Shown piece by piece: positions 1 to 7,577 of a stretch of DNA of 14,120 nucleotides. This DNA is from Embleya sp040605455. Its GTDB lineage: Bacteria; Actinomycetota; Actinomycetes; Streptomycetales; Streptomycetaceae. The stretch covers positions 1-14,120 of the forward strand of contig NZ_JBEXCV010000192.1 in assembly GCF_040605455.1 (NCBI RefSeq), written 5' to 3'. A program made the translations under genes and the position numbers. The notes below the pieces were generated by a model. That model did not search any database. It was not told the DNA's origin and saw nothing but the letters and a program-made list of their open reading frames with translations. Positions within the stretch are counted from its first letter, which is position 1; each line of letters starts with the position of its first letter.

Positions 1-54
1 AGCAGCCTCGGCTACCGCACGCCCGTCGAATACGAAGCCGCACTCGCAGCCTGA
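1..54 (+). pseudogene. IS3-family transposase (orfB), C-terminal end only
   Basis: The window opens inside a reading frame ending SLGYRTPVEYEAALAA-stop. The LGYRTPxEYE motif is the usual extreme C-terminus of the DDE transposase (OrfB) of IS3-family insertion sequences. Only 17 codons are visible, so the state of the rest of the gene cannot be judged. The terminal inverted repeat that follows fits an IS whose right end lies here. Listed as partial because it is cut by the window edge, not because damage is seen. Confidence 0.75.
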
Positions 55-68
55 CCACCACAACGAAG

Positions 69-94
69 GTGTCCGTCAAAGCGGAGCAAGCTCA
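69..94 (+). repeat. probable right terminal inverted repeat of the IS3-family element
   Basis: Fifteen bases after the transposase stop is a sequence containing GTCCGTCAAAGCGGAGC and ending AGCTCA. Read from outside inwards it begins TGAGCTTGCTCC and continues into GACGGACA. This matches the style of IS3-family ends (start TG, GGACA inside). The left end lies outside the window, so the pairing cannot be verified. Confidence 0.6.
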
Positions 95-123
95 GACATG
101 GCTGCTTCTGCCAGGGTGCGGTT

Positions 124-654
124 ATGACTACGACACCGGATGGACGGCCCATACCGCCCGCGCATGCTGATGAGCGCGCCATGCTGGAAGCATGGCTCGA
201 CTTTCACCGTGCGACTCTCGCCCTCAAGTGCTCGGGCCTCAAAGATGATCAATTACGACTGGCCTCGGTGGCACCGTCGTCGATGACGCTACTGGGCCTC
301 GTCCAGCACATGGCTGAGGTGGAACGCAACTGGTTCCAGCGTGTGTTCACGGGCCGGGACGTGCCCCCGGTCTTCGGGGAGAGCAATGCTGATGGCTTTG
401 CCCTTCATCCGGACCGTGGACTCGACGAGGCGACGGCCGCCTGGCAAGCGGAAGTCGCTCAAGGCCGTGAGTTCATCGCCGCCGCATCATCACTGGAGGA
501 CTCCGGTCACCTGTCTGAACAGGAAGCCGGCCATGTAGGCGATCACGGAGTGTCGCTGCGCTGGATCATGGTCCACATGATCGAGGAGTACGCACGTCAC
601 AATGGCCATGCCGATCTGATCCGAGAGCGCATCGACGGAGTCGCCGGGGTGTGA
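124..654 (+). CDS. DinB-like / DUF664 (mini-circle protein family) protein
   Basis: A 176-residue protein of the DinB/YfiT four-helix-bundle superfamily, in the actinobacterial DUF664 branch first named from the Streptomyces mini-circle. Members resemble metal-dependent thiol transferases, but most have no proven reaction. Visible family features are the helix motif LVQHMAEVERNWFQR (residues 59-73) with His62, and the C-terminal helix WIMVHMIEEYARHNGHADL (147-165) with His151, His159 and His162, which would supply metal ligands. Full length for the family. The ATG at 124 has only a weak purine stretch (AGGG) upstream. The gene sits alone between the IS3 right end and the convergent recombinase operon, so it may be resident or IS-flanked cargo. 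The family assignment is firm; the substrate is unknown. Confidence 0.85.
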   Translation: MTTTPDGRPIPPAHADERAMLEAWLDFHRATLALKCSGLKDDQLRLASVAPSSMTLLGLVQHMAEVERNWFQRVFTGRDVPPVFGESNADGFALHPDRGLDEATAAWQAEVAQGREFIAAASSLEDSGHLSEQEAGHVGDHGVSLRWIMVHMIEEYARHNGHADLIRERIDGVAGV

Positions 655-743
655 GGCGTGTTGCCTTCGTTGGAATGACCGCAGCGGCCGTCGCACTCCT
701 CAGCTGACGGCGGCTCGTTCGGCTTGGGCGGCGAGATCGCGAG

Positions 744-776
744 ATGGCCCGTCCACCGGGACGGTGGACGGGCCAT
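744..776. terminator. bidirectional hairpin terminator between convergent genes
   Basis: A perfect 14-bp inverted repeat (ATGGCCCGTCCACC and its complement) with a 5-nt loop. It lies 90 nt after the DinB-like stop and 21 nt after the tnpC stop, which is read from the other strand. There is no T-tract, as is common for high-GC actinobacterial terminators. The position between two convergent genes supports a shared terminator. Confidence 0.7.
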
Positions 777-796
777 GATGTGCTGGAGGGATGCGA

Positions 797-1378
797 TCAG
801 GCCGGTGGTTCCTGCTCAGTGAAGCGGGCTTCGAGGTCGGCGACGCGTCGGTCCTGGAAGCGGAGGTTGGATCGGGCGGCTTTGAGCCGCTCGTCGAGGG
901 TGCGGTTGTCGGCGGTCAGCTGGCGGACCCTTTGTTTGAGGGTGGTGTTCTCGGTGGTGATCCGCTGGATGGCCTCTTCGGTCCATTCGGCCTGCAAGTC
1001 CCTTATCTGGCCGAGGAGTTCGCCGATCCGGGTGCGCTGGGCGAGGATCTCGGCCTGGGCGGCCTTGAGCGCGTCTTCGGCGTTCAGCGCGCGCTCGCGC
1101 CAGGTTGCCTCGCGCTCGTTGTCCTGTTCGACGAGCATCCGGGTCCGGCGGTCGCCTGCCTCGGTCATCGCCGTAGCGACGACGGCCCGGGCTTCGGGGT
1201 TGTCATAGAGGAAGGTCCGTGAGACGCCCGCCCGGCGGGCGACAGCGGCAACGCTGACCTGGGCCTTCTCTCGCTGGAGCCGGACGATGGACTCGCGGAC
1301 CCGCAGGAGGGCCGTGTCGGTCTTGCTGCGGCGGGCTGCCAGGGCCGAGGCGGTGCGGGGTTCGGGGACGCTGTTCAT
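797..1378 (-). CDS. tnpC: TnpC-like accessory protein of Tn554-type transposon (DUF6262 type)
   Basis: A 193-residue protein, third gene of the recombinase operon. The ATG at 1378 overlaps the tnpB stop as ATGA, which fixes the start over an in-frame codon further upstream at 1417. Residues about 41-60 (VSVAAVARRAGVSRTFLYDN) form a helix-turn-helix typical of DNA-binding accessory proteins. Residues about 82-188 are rich in Ala, Glu, Arg and Leu with heptad spacing, so probably a long coiled coil used for oligomerisation. In Tn554, TnpC influences efficiency and orientation of transposition and is not a recombinase; the same role is inferred here. It is longer than Tn554 TnpC but like the actinobacterial DUF6262 proteins that follow paired tyrosine recombinases. 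Followed by the hairpin at 744-776. Confidence 0.8.
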   Translation of the reverse strand: MNSVPEPRTASALAARRSKTDTALLRVRESIVRLQREKAQVSVAAVARRAGVSRTFLYDNPEARAVVATAMTEAGDRRTRMLVEQDNEREATWRERALNAEDALKAAQAEILAQRTRIGELLGQIRDLQAEWTEEAIQRITTENTTLKQRVRQLTADNRTLDERLKAARSNLRFQDRRVADLEARFTEQEPPA

Positions 1379-4005
1379 GCGACGTCCTGTTCGGGGTCGG
1401 TGTCCTCGGCTGTGCACGTATCGCTGTACTCGCTCTCCTCCTCGGCGCCCGCGTCGGCGAGGTCGGCGGCGCGGAATGCGGTGGACCAGACGCGGTGGAA
1501 GTAGTCCTGGGGTTTGCGCAGGTCCAGGGCGAGAGCGTCGTCGAGGAGGCCGAGGCTGGCCAGGGCCTTCTCCAGGCCGTCGATGGCGCGGGCGGTGGGC
1601 TCGAAGTAGCGGTGGAGGTAGTCGGCGGTCGCATCATCGGGGGAGCCTTCGGCCAGCAGCCGCCACTGTTCACGCTTGCGCTGCCAGTAGAGGAGGTCGG
1701 CGCCGGACAGGACGAACTTGTCGCAGTTGTGGCAGTCGAGGTTCCAGGGGCAGGCGCCGCCGTCGACGACGGGCTGGAAGGTGCAGAAGCCGCCCTCGGC
1801 GGGTGTGCTGCGGCGGGACAGATCGATGGCGAGGGCTTGAGCCTGCTCGCGGGTGAGCGGGGTGGCCGTCTCGGTGAGGAGTTCTCCCGGGCTGGCGGTG
1901 CCGGGGCCGGCGACCCAGACGTGCTGGAGGACGTCTTCGAGGTCGGACTGGGTCAGGTGGATGTAGTGCTCGGCCATCCGTTCGGAGACGTGGCCCAGGT
2001 ATCGGCGAACGTGGGTCAGGGTCGCCCCGGCCCGTAGCAGGCTGGTCGCCAGCGAATGCCGGGCCTGGTGGGGGACCCAGCGGCCGATGTCGAGCTCGTC
2101 GATCCAGAGCTTGAAGCCCTTGTGGAACCACTTGTATGACAGCGGCCGACGTCCGTCGCGGTTGCGGATGTTCGTGGGGAACAGCGCCATCCGGGCGCGT
2201 TCCTCGGCGGTGGGCGGCCGGTTGTTCCGGGCCTCGAACAGGGTCAGGGTCTTGCGCTGGCGTGCTTCCAGAAGCTGGTGGACCCGCTCGGGGATCCGCA
2301 GGGCCTGGTCGTAGTTGCCGACTTTGGTCTGGTCGTGCCAGAGCATCGGGAGTCCGCCGTAGCGGCCGAGGCACTCCAGGCGGAGCTGGAGGATCTCTCC
2401 GCAGCGGCGGCCCGTGACGATGATCGTCTCCCAGGCGTCCCGCAGGCCGCGGTCGAACGGGTCGTAGGTCCCCGCGAGCCTGAGCAGGTTGGTCTCGTCA
2501 GCGAGCGCGCGGGCGACACCGTCGGCGAAGGGCTGCCGAGAGCGGCTGACCGTCCGTCCTGGGGCGGGCATGGCGGCGATGAAGGCCCGGTCCAAGCCGA
2601 GGCGTTCGGCCTCTCCCGACTCCAGGGCCCCGCGCAGCAGCCGCCGGGTGCGGTGGAAGACGCGCTGTCGGGTGTTGGCGGTCACGATCGACGGCTTGCC
2701 GTGGACGCCTCTGGCCGCCAGCGAGACGAGGCCGTCCCGCTCGCGTTGCCGCTGGTCGGCGACGAACTGGTGCATGTGCTCGGCCGTCAGCACCTGCGGG
2801 TCGTGGCCGCCGGCGGGAGCGTGGAGTTCCAGGAAGGTGCTCAGCTCCAGACCGGCTCGGCGCATGTCGTCGAACGTGCCTCCGCTGCGCGGACAGCTCG
2901 GAGAGCGCAGGATCGCGACCAAGTGGTCCCAGATCAGGTCGCGCAGCCATTGCTGGGAGACACCGGTGAGGTCCATGCGGACCGAGCGGCCGGTGAGCTT
3001 CCGCCCGAAGTGCTCGGTGAGGATGTATCCGAGCTCACGCGTCTCGGCCGGCGTCACGTAGAGGGGCTGCAGCCAGCCGGTCACGGCCCGCACGATGTGG
3101 ACCGCCTCACGGCTGACCGCCTTCTGCAGAAGCCGTTCCTCCTCGGGGCCCGCGTCCGTCAGCGACCGGAGACCGTGCTCGCGGGCGAAGTTCGCCAAGC
3201 CCTGCCAGGTGACCAGTTCCCAGCGGCCGTGTGCCTTCTGGGTGTAGGCGAACATTCCCCACTTGATCTCGGCCCGCAGCAGCGGATGCAGCCCCCGGAG
3301 GTTGACCTGCGCGGGCCGGAGCACTGCCACGGCACTCGCGCACCAGCGCTCGAAGGCGTGCTCGTCCTCGTAGCTGACCGGCGCGACCAGCCCGCGGCGT
3401 CCGTAGCGAGTGCCCCACTGCGACGGCAGGGTCGCTCCTCCTGGCCTGCCATGCCTGCGGTAGCGGCGTTCGTGCCGGAAGCACAGCCCGAGCGGGGAGT
3501 CCGCCAGTTCCGGGCAGACATGGACCCGGCAACTGCCGAAGCCAGGGAGGGGGTGCTGGTCGAGGAGCCAGGCGTCGAAGTCGGCATCGCCGTCACGGTG
3601 GCCGCGGTGGTTGTACCAGCGGAACTCGTGATAGTGGCAGAGCTCCAGCGTGAGGTGTCGGGCGGGGCGCTCGGGGCAGATCCCGCAGGTCCGTTGCTCC
3701 ACGCCATCCCCGAGGCCGACGGACGGCGCGGTGCGGAGGAACTCGGCTCGCGTTCCTCCCCGGGCGCGGTGGTTGCGCCAGAGCATCTCGTGGGATGAGC
3801 ACAGATCGCCGTGGCCCATCGTGGACCGCTCACAGTCAGCGCAGAGGCAATTCCACCGGTAGACAGGATGGTTCGGTGGGACCTTGATGATGTCCGGGCG
3901 GAACAGCGGGTCGAACGACGGGACGCTGATCAGCGCCGTGAGGACCTCCAGCCGGTCCCGGCCGGTGCGGGTGTCGGGCTGTGGCAGCAGGGTTGTCACG
4001 GTCAC
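1375..4005 (-). CDS. tnpB: large tyrosine recombinase, TnpB of Tn554-like element
   Basis: An 876-residue site-specific recombinase. The GTG start at 4005 overlaps the tnpA stop as GTGA; the TGA overlaps tnpC as ATGA. The N-terminal third has three Cys/His clusters: CLCADC with CSSH (53-72), CGIC with CHYH (107-126), and CRVHVC with CFRH (159-178). These are probably zinc-binding DNA-contact modules. The catalytic domain lies in the C-terminal half: TGRRCGE (531-537, Arg534), candidate Lys561, HQARH (646-650, His646/Arg649), His672 in YLGH, and nucleophile Tyr681 in EHYIH. All residues expected of an active enzyme are present. After it comes another Cys cluster, FC (740-741) and CPWNLDCHNC (752-761), typical of TnpB-type recombinases. 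It would cut and join DNA through a 3'-phosphotyrosine link together with TnpA. Longer than Tn554 TnpB (about 630) because of the N-terminal zinc region. Confidence 0.9.
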   Translation of the reverse strand: MTVTTLLPQPDTRTGRDRLEVLTALISVPSFDPLFRPDIIKVPPNHPVYRWNCLCADCERSTMGHGDLCSSHEMLWRNHRARGGTRAEFLRTAPSVGLGDGVEQRTCGICPERPARHLTLELCHYHEFRWYNHRGHRDGDADFDAWLLDQHPLPGFGSCRVHVCPELADSPLGLCFRHERRYRRHGRPGGATLPSQWGTRYGRRGLVAPVSYEDEHAFERWCASAVAVLRPAQVNLRGLHPLLRAEIKWGMFAYTQKAHGRWELVTWQGLANFAREHGLRSLTDAGPEEERLLQKAVSREAVHIVRAVTGWLQPLYVTPAETRELGYILTEHFGRKLTGRSVRMDLTGVSQQWLRDLIWDHLVAILRSPSCPRSGGTFDDMRRAGLELSTFLELHAPAGGHDPQVLTAEHMHQFVADQRQRERDGLVSLAARGVHGKPSIVTANTRQRVFHRTRRLLRGALESGEAERLGLDRAFIAAMPAPGRTVSRSRQPFADGVARALADETNLLRLAGTYDPFDRGLRDAWETIIVTGRRCGEILQLRLECLGRYGGLPMLWHDQTKVGNYDQALRIPERVHQLLEARQRKTLTLFEARNNRPPTAEERARMALFPTNIRNRDGRRPLSYKWFHKGFKLWIDELDIGRWVPHQARHSLATSLLRAGATLTHVRRYLGHVSERMAEHYIHLTQSDLEDVLQHVWVAGPGTASPGELLTETATPLTREQAQALAIDLSRRSTPAEGGFCTFQPVVDGGACPWNLDCHNCDKFVLSGADLLYWQRKREQWRLLAEGSPDDATADYLHRYFEPTARAIDGLEKALASLGLLDDALALDLRKPQDYFHRVWSTAFRAADLADAGAEEESEYSDTCTAEDTDPEQDVA

Positions 4006-5180
4006 TTCGGCTCACCCCAGACCGTGCGCAGGGCGGCGTCGAACGTGGGGTCCTGGAGGTCGACGTGGCCGTAAACCTCGTCGACCGTGGCGGCCGAGGC
4101 CCAGCCGCCGGCGTCCCGGGCTATCAGCAGGTTGCCGTCGGCGGCGTCGAGGACCGCGGAGGTGAACGTGTGCCGGAAGGCATGGGGTTTCACCAGCCCG
4201 AGCCCGGCACGTTTCCCCGCCCGGCCGAGCATCCTCCGGGCCCCGACCGGCGCCCATGGCTGCCCGGTCCCGGCGCCGTGCAGCTGGACCAGCAGCATGC
4301 CGTGTCCCGCCCCGCGCGGGTACTCGCCGGTGAGGTACTCGAAGTAGGTGTGCACCATCTCCGGGCTGACCCGCTTGATCAGCCCGCCCGTGACCGTGCC
4401 GTGCTCGACCCGCCAGGAGTGCTTGGTCTTGGCCTCGGCCCGGTTGGGGTTGCCAGGACGATGACAGACATGCAGGTGAGGGCTGCGGCACTCGTTGCAG
4501 GCCGCGTTCTCCCGCAGGTGCAGGTCGACCAGGTGCAGCCCGCACAACTCGCCGATCCGAAGCCCGCCGTCGGCCAGCCAGGTCACCACCATCCGGTCCC
4601 GGGCCGAGTTCACCGTCTCCAGCAGCTTCTCCCTCGCCCCGTCAGGCAGCATCTTCGGGTGCCTGCGGTGCGGCCCCTTCGGCGCGAGCAGGTTCGCCGG
4701 CATCACGGATTTCACGTGCCCGAGCAACGAGCGGCGACGGTCCACCCGCGACGGCAGCCGCGTGCCGTCGAGCTTCTCACCGAGGCCCACGTTGACGCCG
4801 AGAGAGGCTTGGTGCAGGTAGAAGCCCTTCAGGCAGGACGCCGCGATCGACAGCGCGGACCGGCCGTAAGGGCGCTTTCCCACCCGCCACGGCTCCCCGA
4901 GCGGCATGTGGACCTCGGCGCCGACGATGCCCATGTACCGTTCCAGGTCGCGCAGTTGGACCGTGTCGAAGGCCAGGCACTCGCGCTCCAGCCACCGCAG
5001 ATGGTCCACCAGGTAGTACGCGTACGTCTTCTGCGTGCCCGAGCCGTCATGGCCGCGCAGGAACCGGTCCGCCTCAGCGTGGAGCGTGCCCTCCGGCCAG
5101 ACGATGGTCCACGACCTCCATCCGCCCTTCCGCTCGATCCGCTGGACCCTCAAGTCCCCGACCACAAGGTGCCGTACCAC
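4002..5180 (-). CDS. tnpA: tyrosine recombinase, TnpA of Tn554-like element
   Basis: First gene of the recombinase operon. I prefer the GTG at 5180 (392 residues) because GGAGGA lies just upstream and the protein then begins at RHLVVGDLRVQRIE. The frame stays open to 5258, but that stretch covers the repeated motifs at the element end. Numbered from GTG: a SAM-like core-binding domain lies around 35-130. The catalytic domain holds GGLRIGE (Arg208), a Lys near 251-253, HAFRH (333-337), Trp360 and nucleophile Tyr370 in DEVYGH. Within it sits a C-x2-C-x5-HxCH insert (about 228-240) that could bind zinc. It is expected to cleave element ends and target together with TnpB. No residue needed for catalysis is missing. 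Confidence 0.88.
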   Translation of the reverse strand: MVRHLVVGDLRVQRIERKGGWRSWTIVWPEGTLHAEADRFLRGHDGSGTQKTYAYYLVDHLRWLERECLAFDTVQLRDLERYMGIVGAEVHMPLGEPWRVGKRPYGRSALSIAASCLKGFYLHQASLGVNVGLGEKLDGTRLPSRVDRRRSLLGHVKSVMPANLLAPKGPHRRHPKMLPDGAREKLLETVNSARDRMVVTWLADGGLRIGELCGLHLVDLHLRENAACNECRSPHLHVCHRPGNPNRAEAKTKHSWRVEHGTVTGGLIKRVSPEMVHTYFEYLTGEYPRGAGHGMLLVQLHGAGTGQPWAPVGARRMLGRAGKRAGLGLVKPHAFRHTFTSAVLDAADGNLLIARDAGGWASAATVDEVYGHVDLQDPTFDAALRTVWGEPK

Positions 5181-5201
5181 TCGTCCTCCGTACCGACTCC
5201 A

Positions 5202-5304
5202 GAACATGACGAACGTCCTGAACCCGGTCGGTAAACGAACCCATGACGTCCACGCCACAGGCTCGAACGGACATCACGAACAGCACAAATCACGGTCGGT
5301 AAAC
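5202..5304 (-). repeat. duplicated composite motif at the tnpA end of the Tn554-like element
   Basis: Read toward tnpA, the 12-mer GTTTACCGACCG occurs at 5304-5293 and again, identical, at 5236-5225. Each copy is followed after 11 or 10 nt by a near-identical 13-mer, GTTCGTGATGTCC (5281-5269) and GTTCGTCATGTTC (5214-5202). The two composite units start 68 bp apart. The outer copy begins where the neighbouring tnsB frame stops resembling its family. This fits recombinase-binding or crossover sites at the element terminus, but binding is inferred. Confidence 0.6.
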
Positions 5305-6664
5305 TTGGCGACGACCCACTCGTCCAGGATCTCCTGTAGTTCCAACAGCGACCACAGGCGCTCGCGTTCCGGATGACGCCCGCGATGATCGGTGGTGCGT
5401 CCGGTGTAGCCCGGCAGGAACTGCGCGAACAACGTGGCCACCGAGGCGAGCATCTTCTCGATGTGGCCCTTCTCGAAGCCCGAACCCTTGTGCGCGGGTT
5501 GCAGATCGATCTCCAGGAACCGGCAGGAAGACAGAAAGTTGCGGGAGATGAACGCCTTCCCGTGGTCGCAGACGATCATCTCCGGCACGATCACCGGCCG
5601 GGCGGCCGCGTGGGCCAGGCGCTCGTCCAACTCCAGGAGCCGGCGATGCGGCAGCACCGAGCGCGACATCCTCAGCGCGTCCACCCAACCCGGCCGCATC
5701 AGCTCGGGAGTGACGGTGCGGGCCAGCAGAACACTGGCGTCCACCGCCTTGGTCGTCGGCCGCAGCACGGCCGCGGTCAACGTCCGCGTCGCGACGTCGA
5801 CCATGGCGGTCAGCTCGACCCGCCCGGTGACGCCGGTGTCGAGCAGGACCAGCGCGTCCAAAGGAGTGGAGTCGATCTGCATCACCTCGCCCGGCGCGAA
5901 GGCTGGCAACTCGCCGAACGGCGCGAGGGCCCCGTGCGCCCGGGACCGCCGGGTCGCGGCCGACCCGAACGTGTGAGTACCCGTGGTCAGTTTCGCCAAC
6001 AACCGGTAGAGCGTGCGCTGCGAGGGAAGCCGGACGTCCTGCCCCTCGGGCGCATCCCTGAGGATCTCTCCGGTCCGCCAGAGGATGAACGTGCCGGCCC
6101 GGGTGGACGCATCGACGGCCTCGGCGACCGCCTGCCGCATGGCCGCCACCACGACCGCGTCCACCGTGCCGAACTCGGGCGTCCTGCGGACCGGCCGATG
6201 GTCGGCCAGTCCCAGCACCCCATCGGCCTGGTAACGGCGGCGGCGATGGGCAAGCGTGCTCGCCGTCACCGCGTGGCCCGCGGCGGTCAACTCGGCGGCC
6301 TTGGCTCGCTGACGCGCCGTCAGCGAACGATCCGGGCCGTACTCGGGCCGGGCGACCGCGTCCGGCCCGGCATCCGGCGGCAGCCCGTGCAGCACCTCGA
6401 AGATGTGGCCTTCCCACCACAGTGCCTTCTCGACAACCTCCGCAGGAAACGTCTCCAACAGGGACGCGGTCGGCAGCGCATCCGCATGGGGCTGTCGATG
6501 ACGGCGAAGTCCGCTCCCGCGAGCAACTCGGCCAGGCCCACCACACGTGTGGACGCGTCGGCATCGCTCAAGGTCACCACGTTCGCGGAGACCGCGACCA
6601 CCCCTCGGATCCGGCCCTCGAAACGCACCCGCTCACCGACCGAGATTCCCGCAGGCCGCCTCAA
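5305..6664 (-). pseudogene. tnsB: TnsB-like DDE transposase, frameshifted and 3'-truncated
   Basis: Remnant of a retroviral-integrase-fold (Mu/TnsB-type) transposase. The likely TTG start at 6664 overlaps the tnsA stop as TTGA, and the first about 57 codons read RRPAGISVGERVRFEGR onward. At a run of four C (6488-6491 forward G) the frame shifts by -1, and the rest continues in another frame down to 5274. The second part carries a helix-turn-helix near LTARQRAKAAELTAAG and the DDE residues: Asp in QIDSTPLD, Asp in VCDHGKAF, Glu in HIEKM. Similarity stops at DEWVVAK (codon 5304-5306). The last nine codons to 5274 derive from the Tn554-like end. About 200 or more residues of the usual C-terminal Mu-type domain are missing, so it is almost certainly inactive. 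Confidence 0.8.
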
Positions 6665-7422
6665 CTCGCCCAACCCGACCACCCCTTCGCCCAGACCAGG
6701 CTCTCGGTTCCCAAGAGTTCGCCCTCCAGATCCGCGCCGAGCGCTCCGGACCACAACAGGTGGAACAGCACCGGCAGCACCCGAAGCCGATCGCCGACCC
6801 GCTCCGCACCCGACCACAGCGGAGCAGGGTCCCGAAAGACCTCGACCAGGCGAGCGGCCACGTCCACGGGCCGCCCCGAGCGTGTCCGCCGGTATCGCCC
6901 CAACCAGCGCATGTTCGCCATGAACACCGGGTCGGGCGCGCCCACCCACTCGAACTCCCAGCCCACCGCCGCGCAGGCCCGCCGCGTCGCGGCGAACGCC
7001 TCCCGCGTGGGCTCGTCCATACGATCGGCAGCGCGGACATCCACGACCCGGGCCCGACCGTCGGCCAGCCGTACGAAGTAGTCCGGCGCGTGCCGACGCT
7101 TGCGCAGCCCGTCGTGCCAGTGCAACCAGAACGGCTGCGAGGCGATGCCGACCACCAGCGGATCACGATCCAGCAGCAGCAACCGATCCCGCTCCAACCA
7201 CGACTCGTAACCCACGTGGTTTCCCGTCGTCACCGCGTAGTACCAGCCGGGGAAACTCCCGCCGCCCTTGGCCCAACGGAACTCCCGTACCGGATCCGCC
7301 GATTCGAACCTCGTGCTCCAGCCGAGCCCAAGCGGCTGCCGCCGACGCTCACCCGACTCGAAGAAGTCCAGCTCGAACGCTGACAACGCGGCATCACCGA
7401 ACGCACGCGCCGGTACCCCCAC
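6661..7422 (-). CDS. tnsA: TnsA-like heteromeric transposase endonuclease
   Basis: Endonuclease subunit of a Tn7-like transposase that would cut the 5' ends while TnsB cuts the 3' ends. The restriction-endonuclease-like core is visible: Glu in GYESWLERD (Glu73 from the GTG start), Asp in HAPDYF (Asp114), and VVDVR (Asp128, Arg130) in place of the usual (D/E/Q)xK. The Lys-to-Arg change is, from memory, shared by some Streptomyces relatives. The C-terminal part (PDPVFMANMRWLGRYRR) is also family-like. I chose GTG 7422 (253 residues); TTG 7458 is also open but overlaps a putative transposase-binding repeat. The stop overlaps the tnsB start. The gene looks intact, but its partner is broken and no tnsC or tniQ lies here, so the element should be immobile unless helped in trans. 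Confidence 0.78.
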   Translation of the reverse strand: MGVPARAFGDAALSAFELDFFESGERRRQPLGLGWSTRFESADPVREFRWAKGGGSFPGWYYAVTTGNHVGYESWLERDRLLLLDRDPLVVGIASQPFWLHWHDGLRKRRHAPDYFVRLADGRARVVDVRAADRMDEPTREAFAATRRACAAVGWEFEWVGAPDPVFMANMRWLGRYRRTRSGRPVDVAARLVEVFRDPAPLWSGAERVGDRLRVLPVLFHLLWSGALGADLEGELLGTESLVWAKGWSGWAS

Positions 7423-7454
7423 CGTCCCCCCAGACCACCAGCAACCCCACCCGG

Positions 7455-7501
7455 TCAATCTTCGATGGCAGGAACCTACTGATGATCAAACTTCGATGGC
7501 A
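7455..7501. repeat. two direct 16-bp repeats, probable TnsB-binding end of the Tn7-like element
   Basis: TCAATCTTCGATGGCA (7455-7470) and TCAAACTTCGATGGCA (7486-7501) differ at one base and start 31 bp apart, just outside tnsA. Tn7-type ends carry several spaced direct copies of a roughly 20-bp TnsB site, and tnsA is normally the gene nearest one end, so position and layout fit. The exact terminus is not settled; TGTCACGGGACA at 7518-7529 is a nearby candidate. Confidence 0.5.
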
Positions 7502-7577
7502 AACGGTGAAGCAACGCTGTCACGGGACAGACAGGCACGCCCGTTTCCGGGCGGGGTCAGGACCAACGGCGACACAT

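Larger units (their letters stand above)
797..5304 (-). mobile_element. Tn554-like (tnpABC tyrosine recombinase) transposon, minimal extent
   Basis: Three consecutive minus-strand genes with 4-nt overlaps form a complete TnpA-TnpB-TnpC set. The right boundary is placed at about 5304, where the tnsB reading frame is broken and the repeated motif begins. The left boundary is not resolved: no copy of the terminal motif and no tnsB remainder was seen between 655 and 797. No cargo gene is visible unless the element extends further left. Confidence 0.7.
5305..7501 (-). mobile_element. Tn7-like (TnsAB) transposon remnant
   Basis: An end-like repeat pair, tnsA and a broken tnsB lie in the normal order, cut at 5304 by the Tn554-like element. 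The downstream part expected in such elements (rest of tnsB, an ATPase like TnsC/TniB, and TniQ) is absent from the window. Interpreted as an immobile remnant. Confidence 0.65.

Noticed and set aside
2278..3798. 506-codon plus-strand open frame opposite tnpB
   Set aside because: Antisense shadow of a high-GC gene; the minus strand carries clear recombinase motifs and stop/start overlaps.
3981..5234. 417-codon plus-strand open frame opposite tnpA
   Set aside because: Shadow of tnpA; composition is Arg/Pro/Val-rich with no domain.
6484..6500. Programmed -1 frameshift in tnsB
   Set aside because: AGC CCC ATG lets only one tRNA re-pair, there is no X XXY YYZ heptamer, and the gene is truncated anyway; an indel or read error is simpler.
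5373..6923. 516-codon plus-strand open frame opposite tnsB/tnsA
   Set aside because: Shadow; the minus strand shows DDE and endonuclease motifs.
797..7422. A single Tn7-like element using tyrosine recombinases together with TnsA/TnsB as one novel transposition system
   Set aside because: tnsB is frameshifted and cut at the recombinase element end, which indicates nested independent elements rather than one machine.
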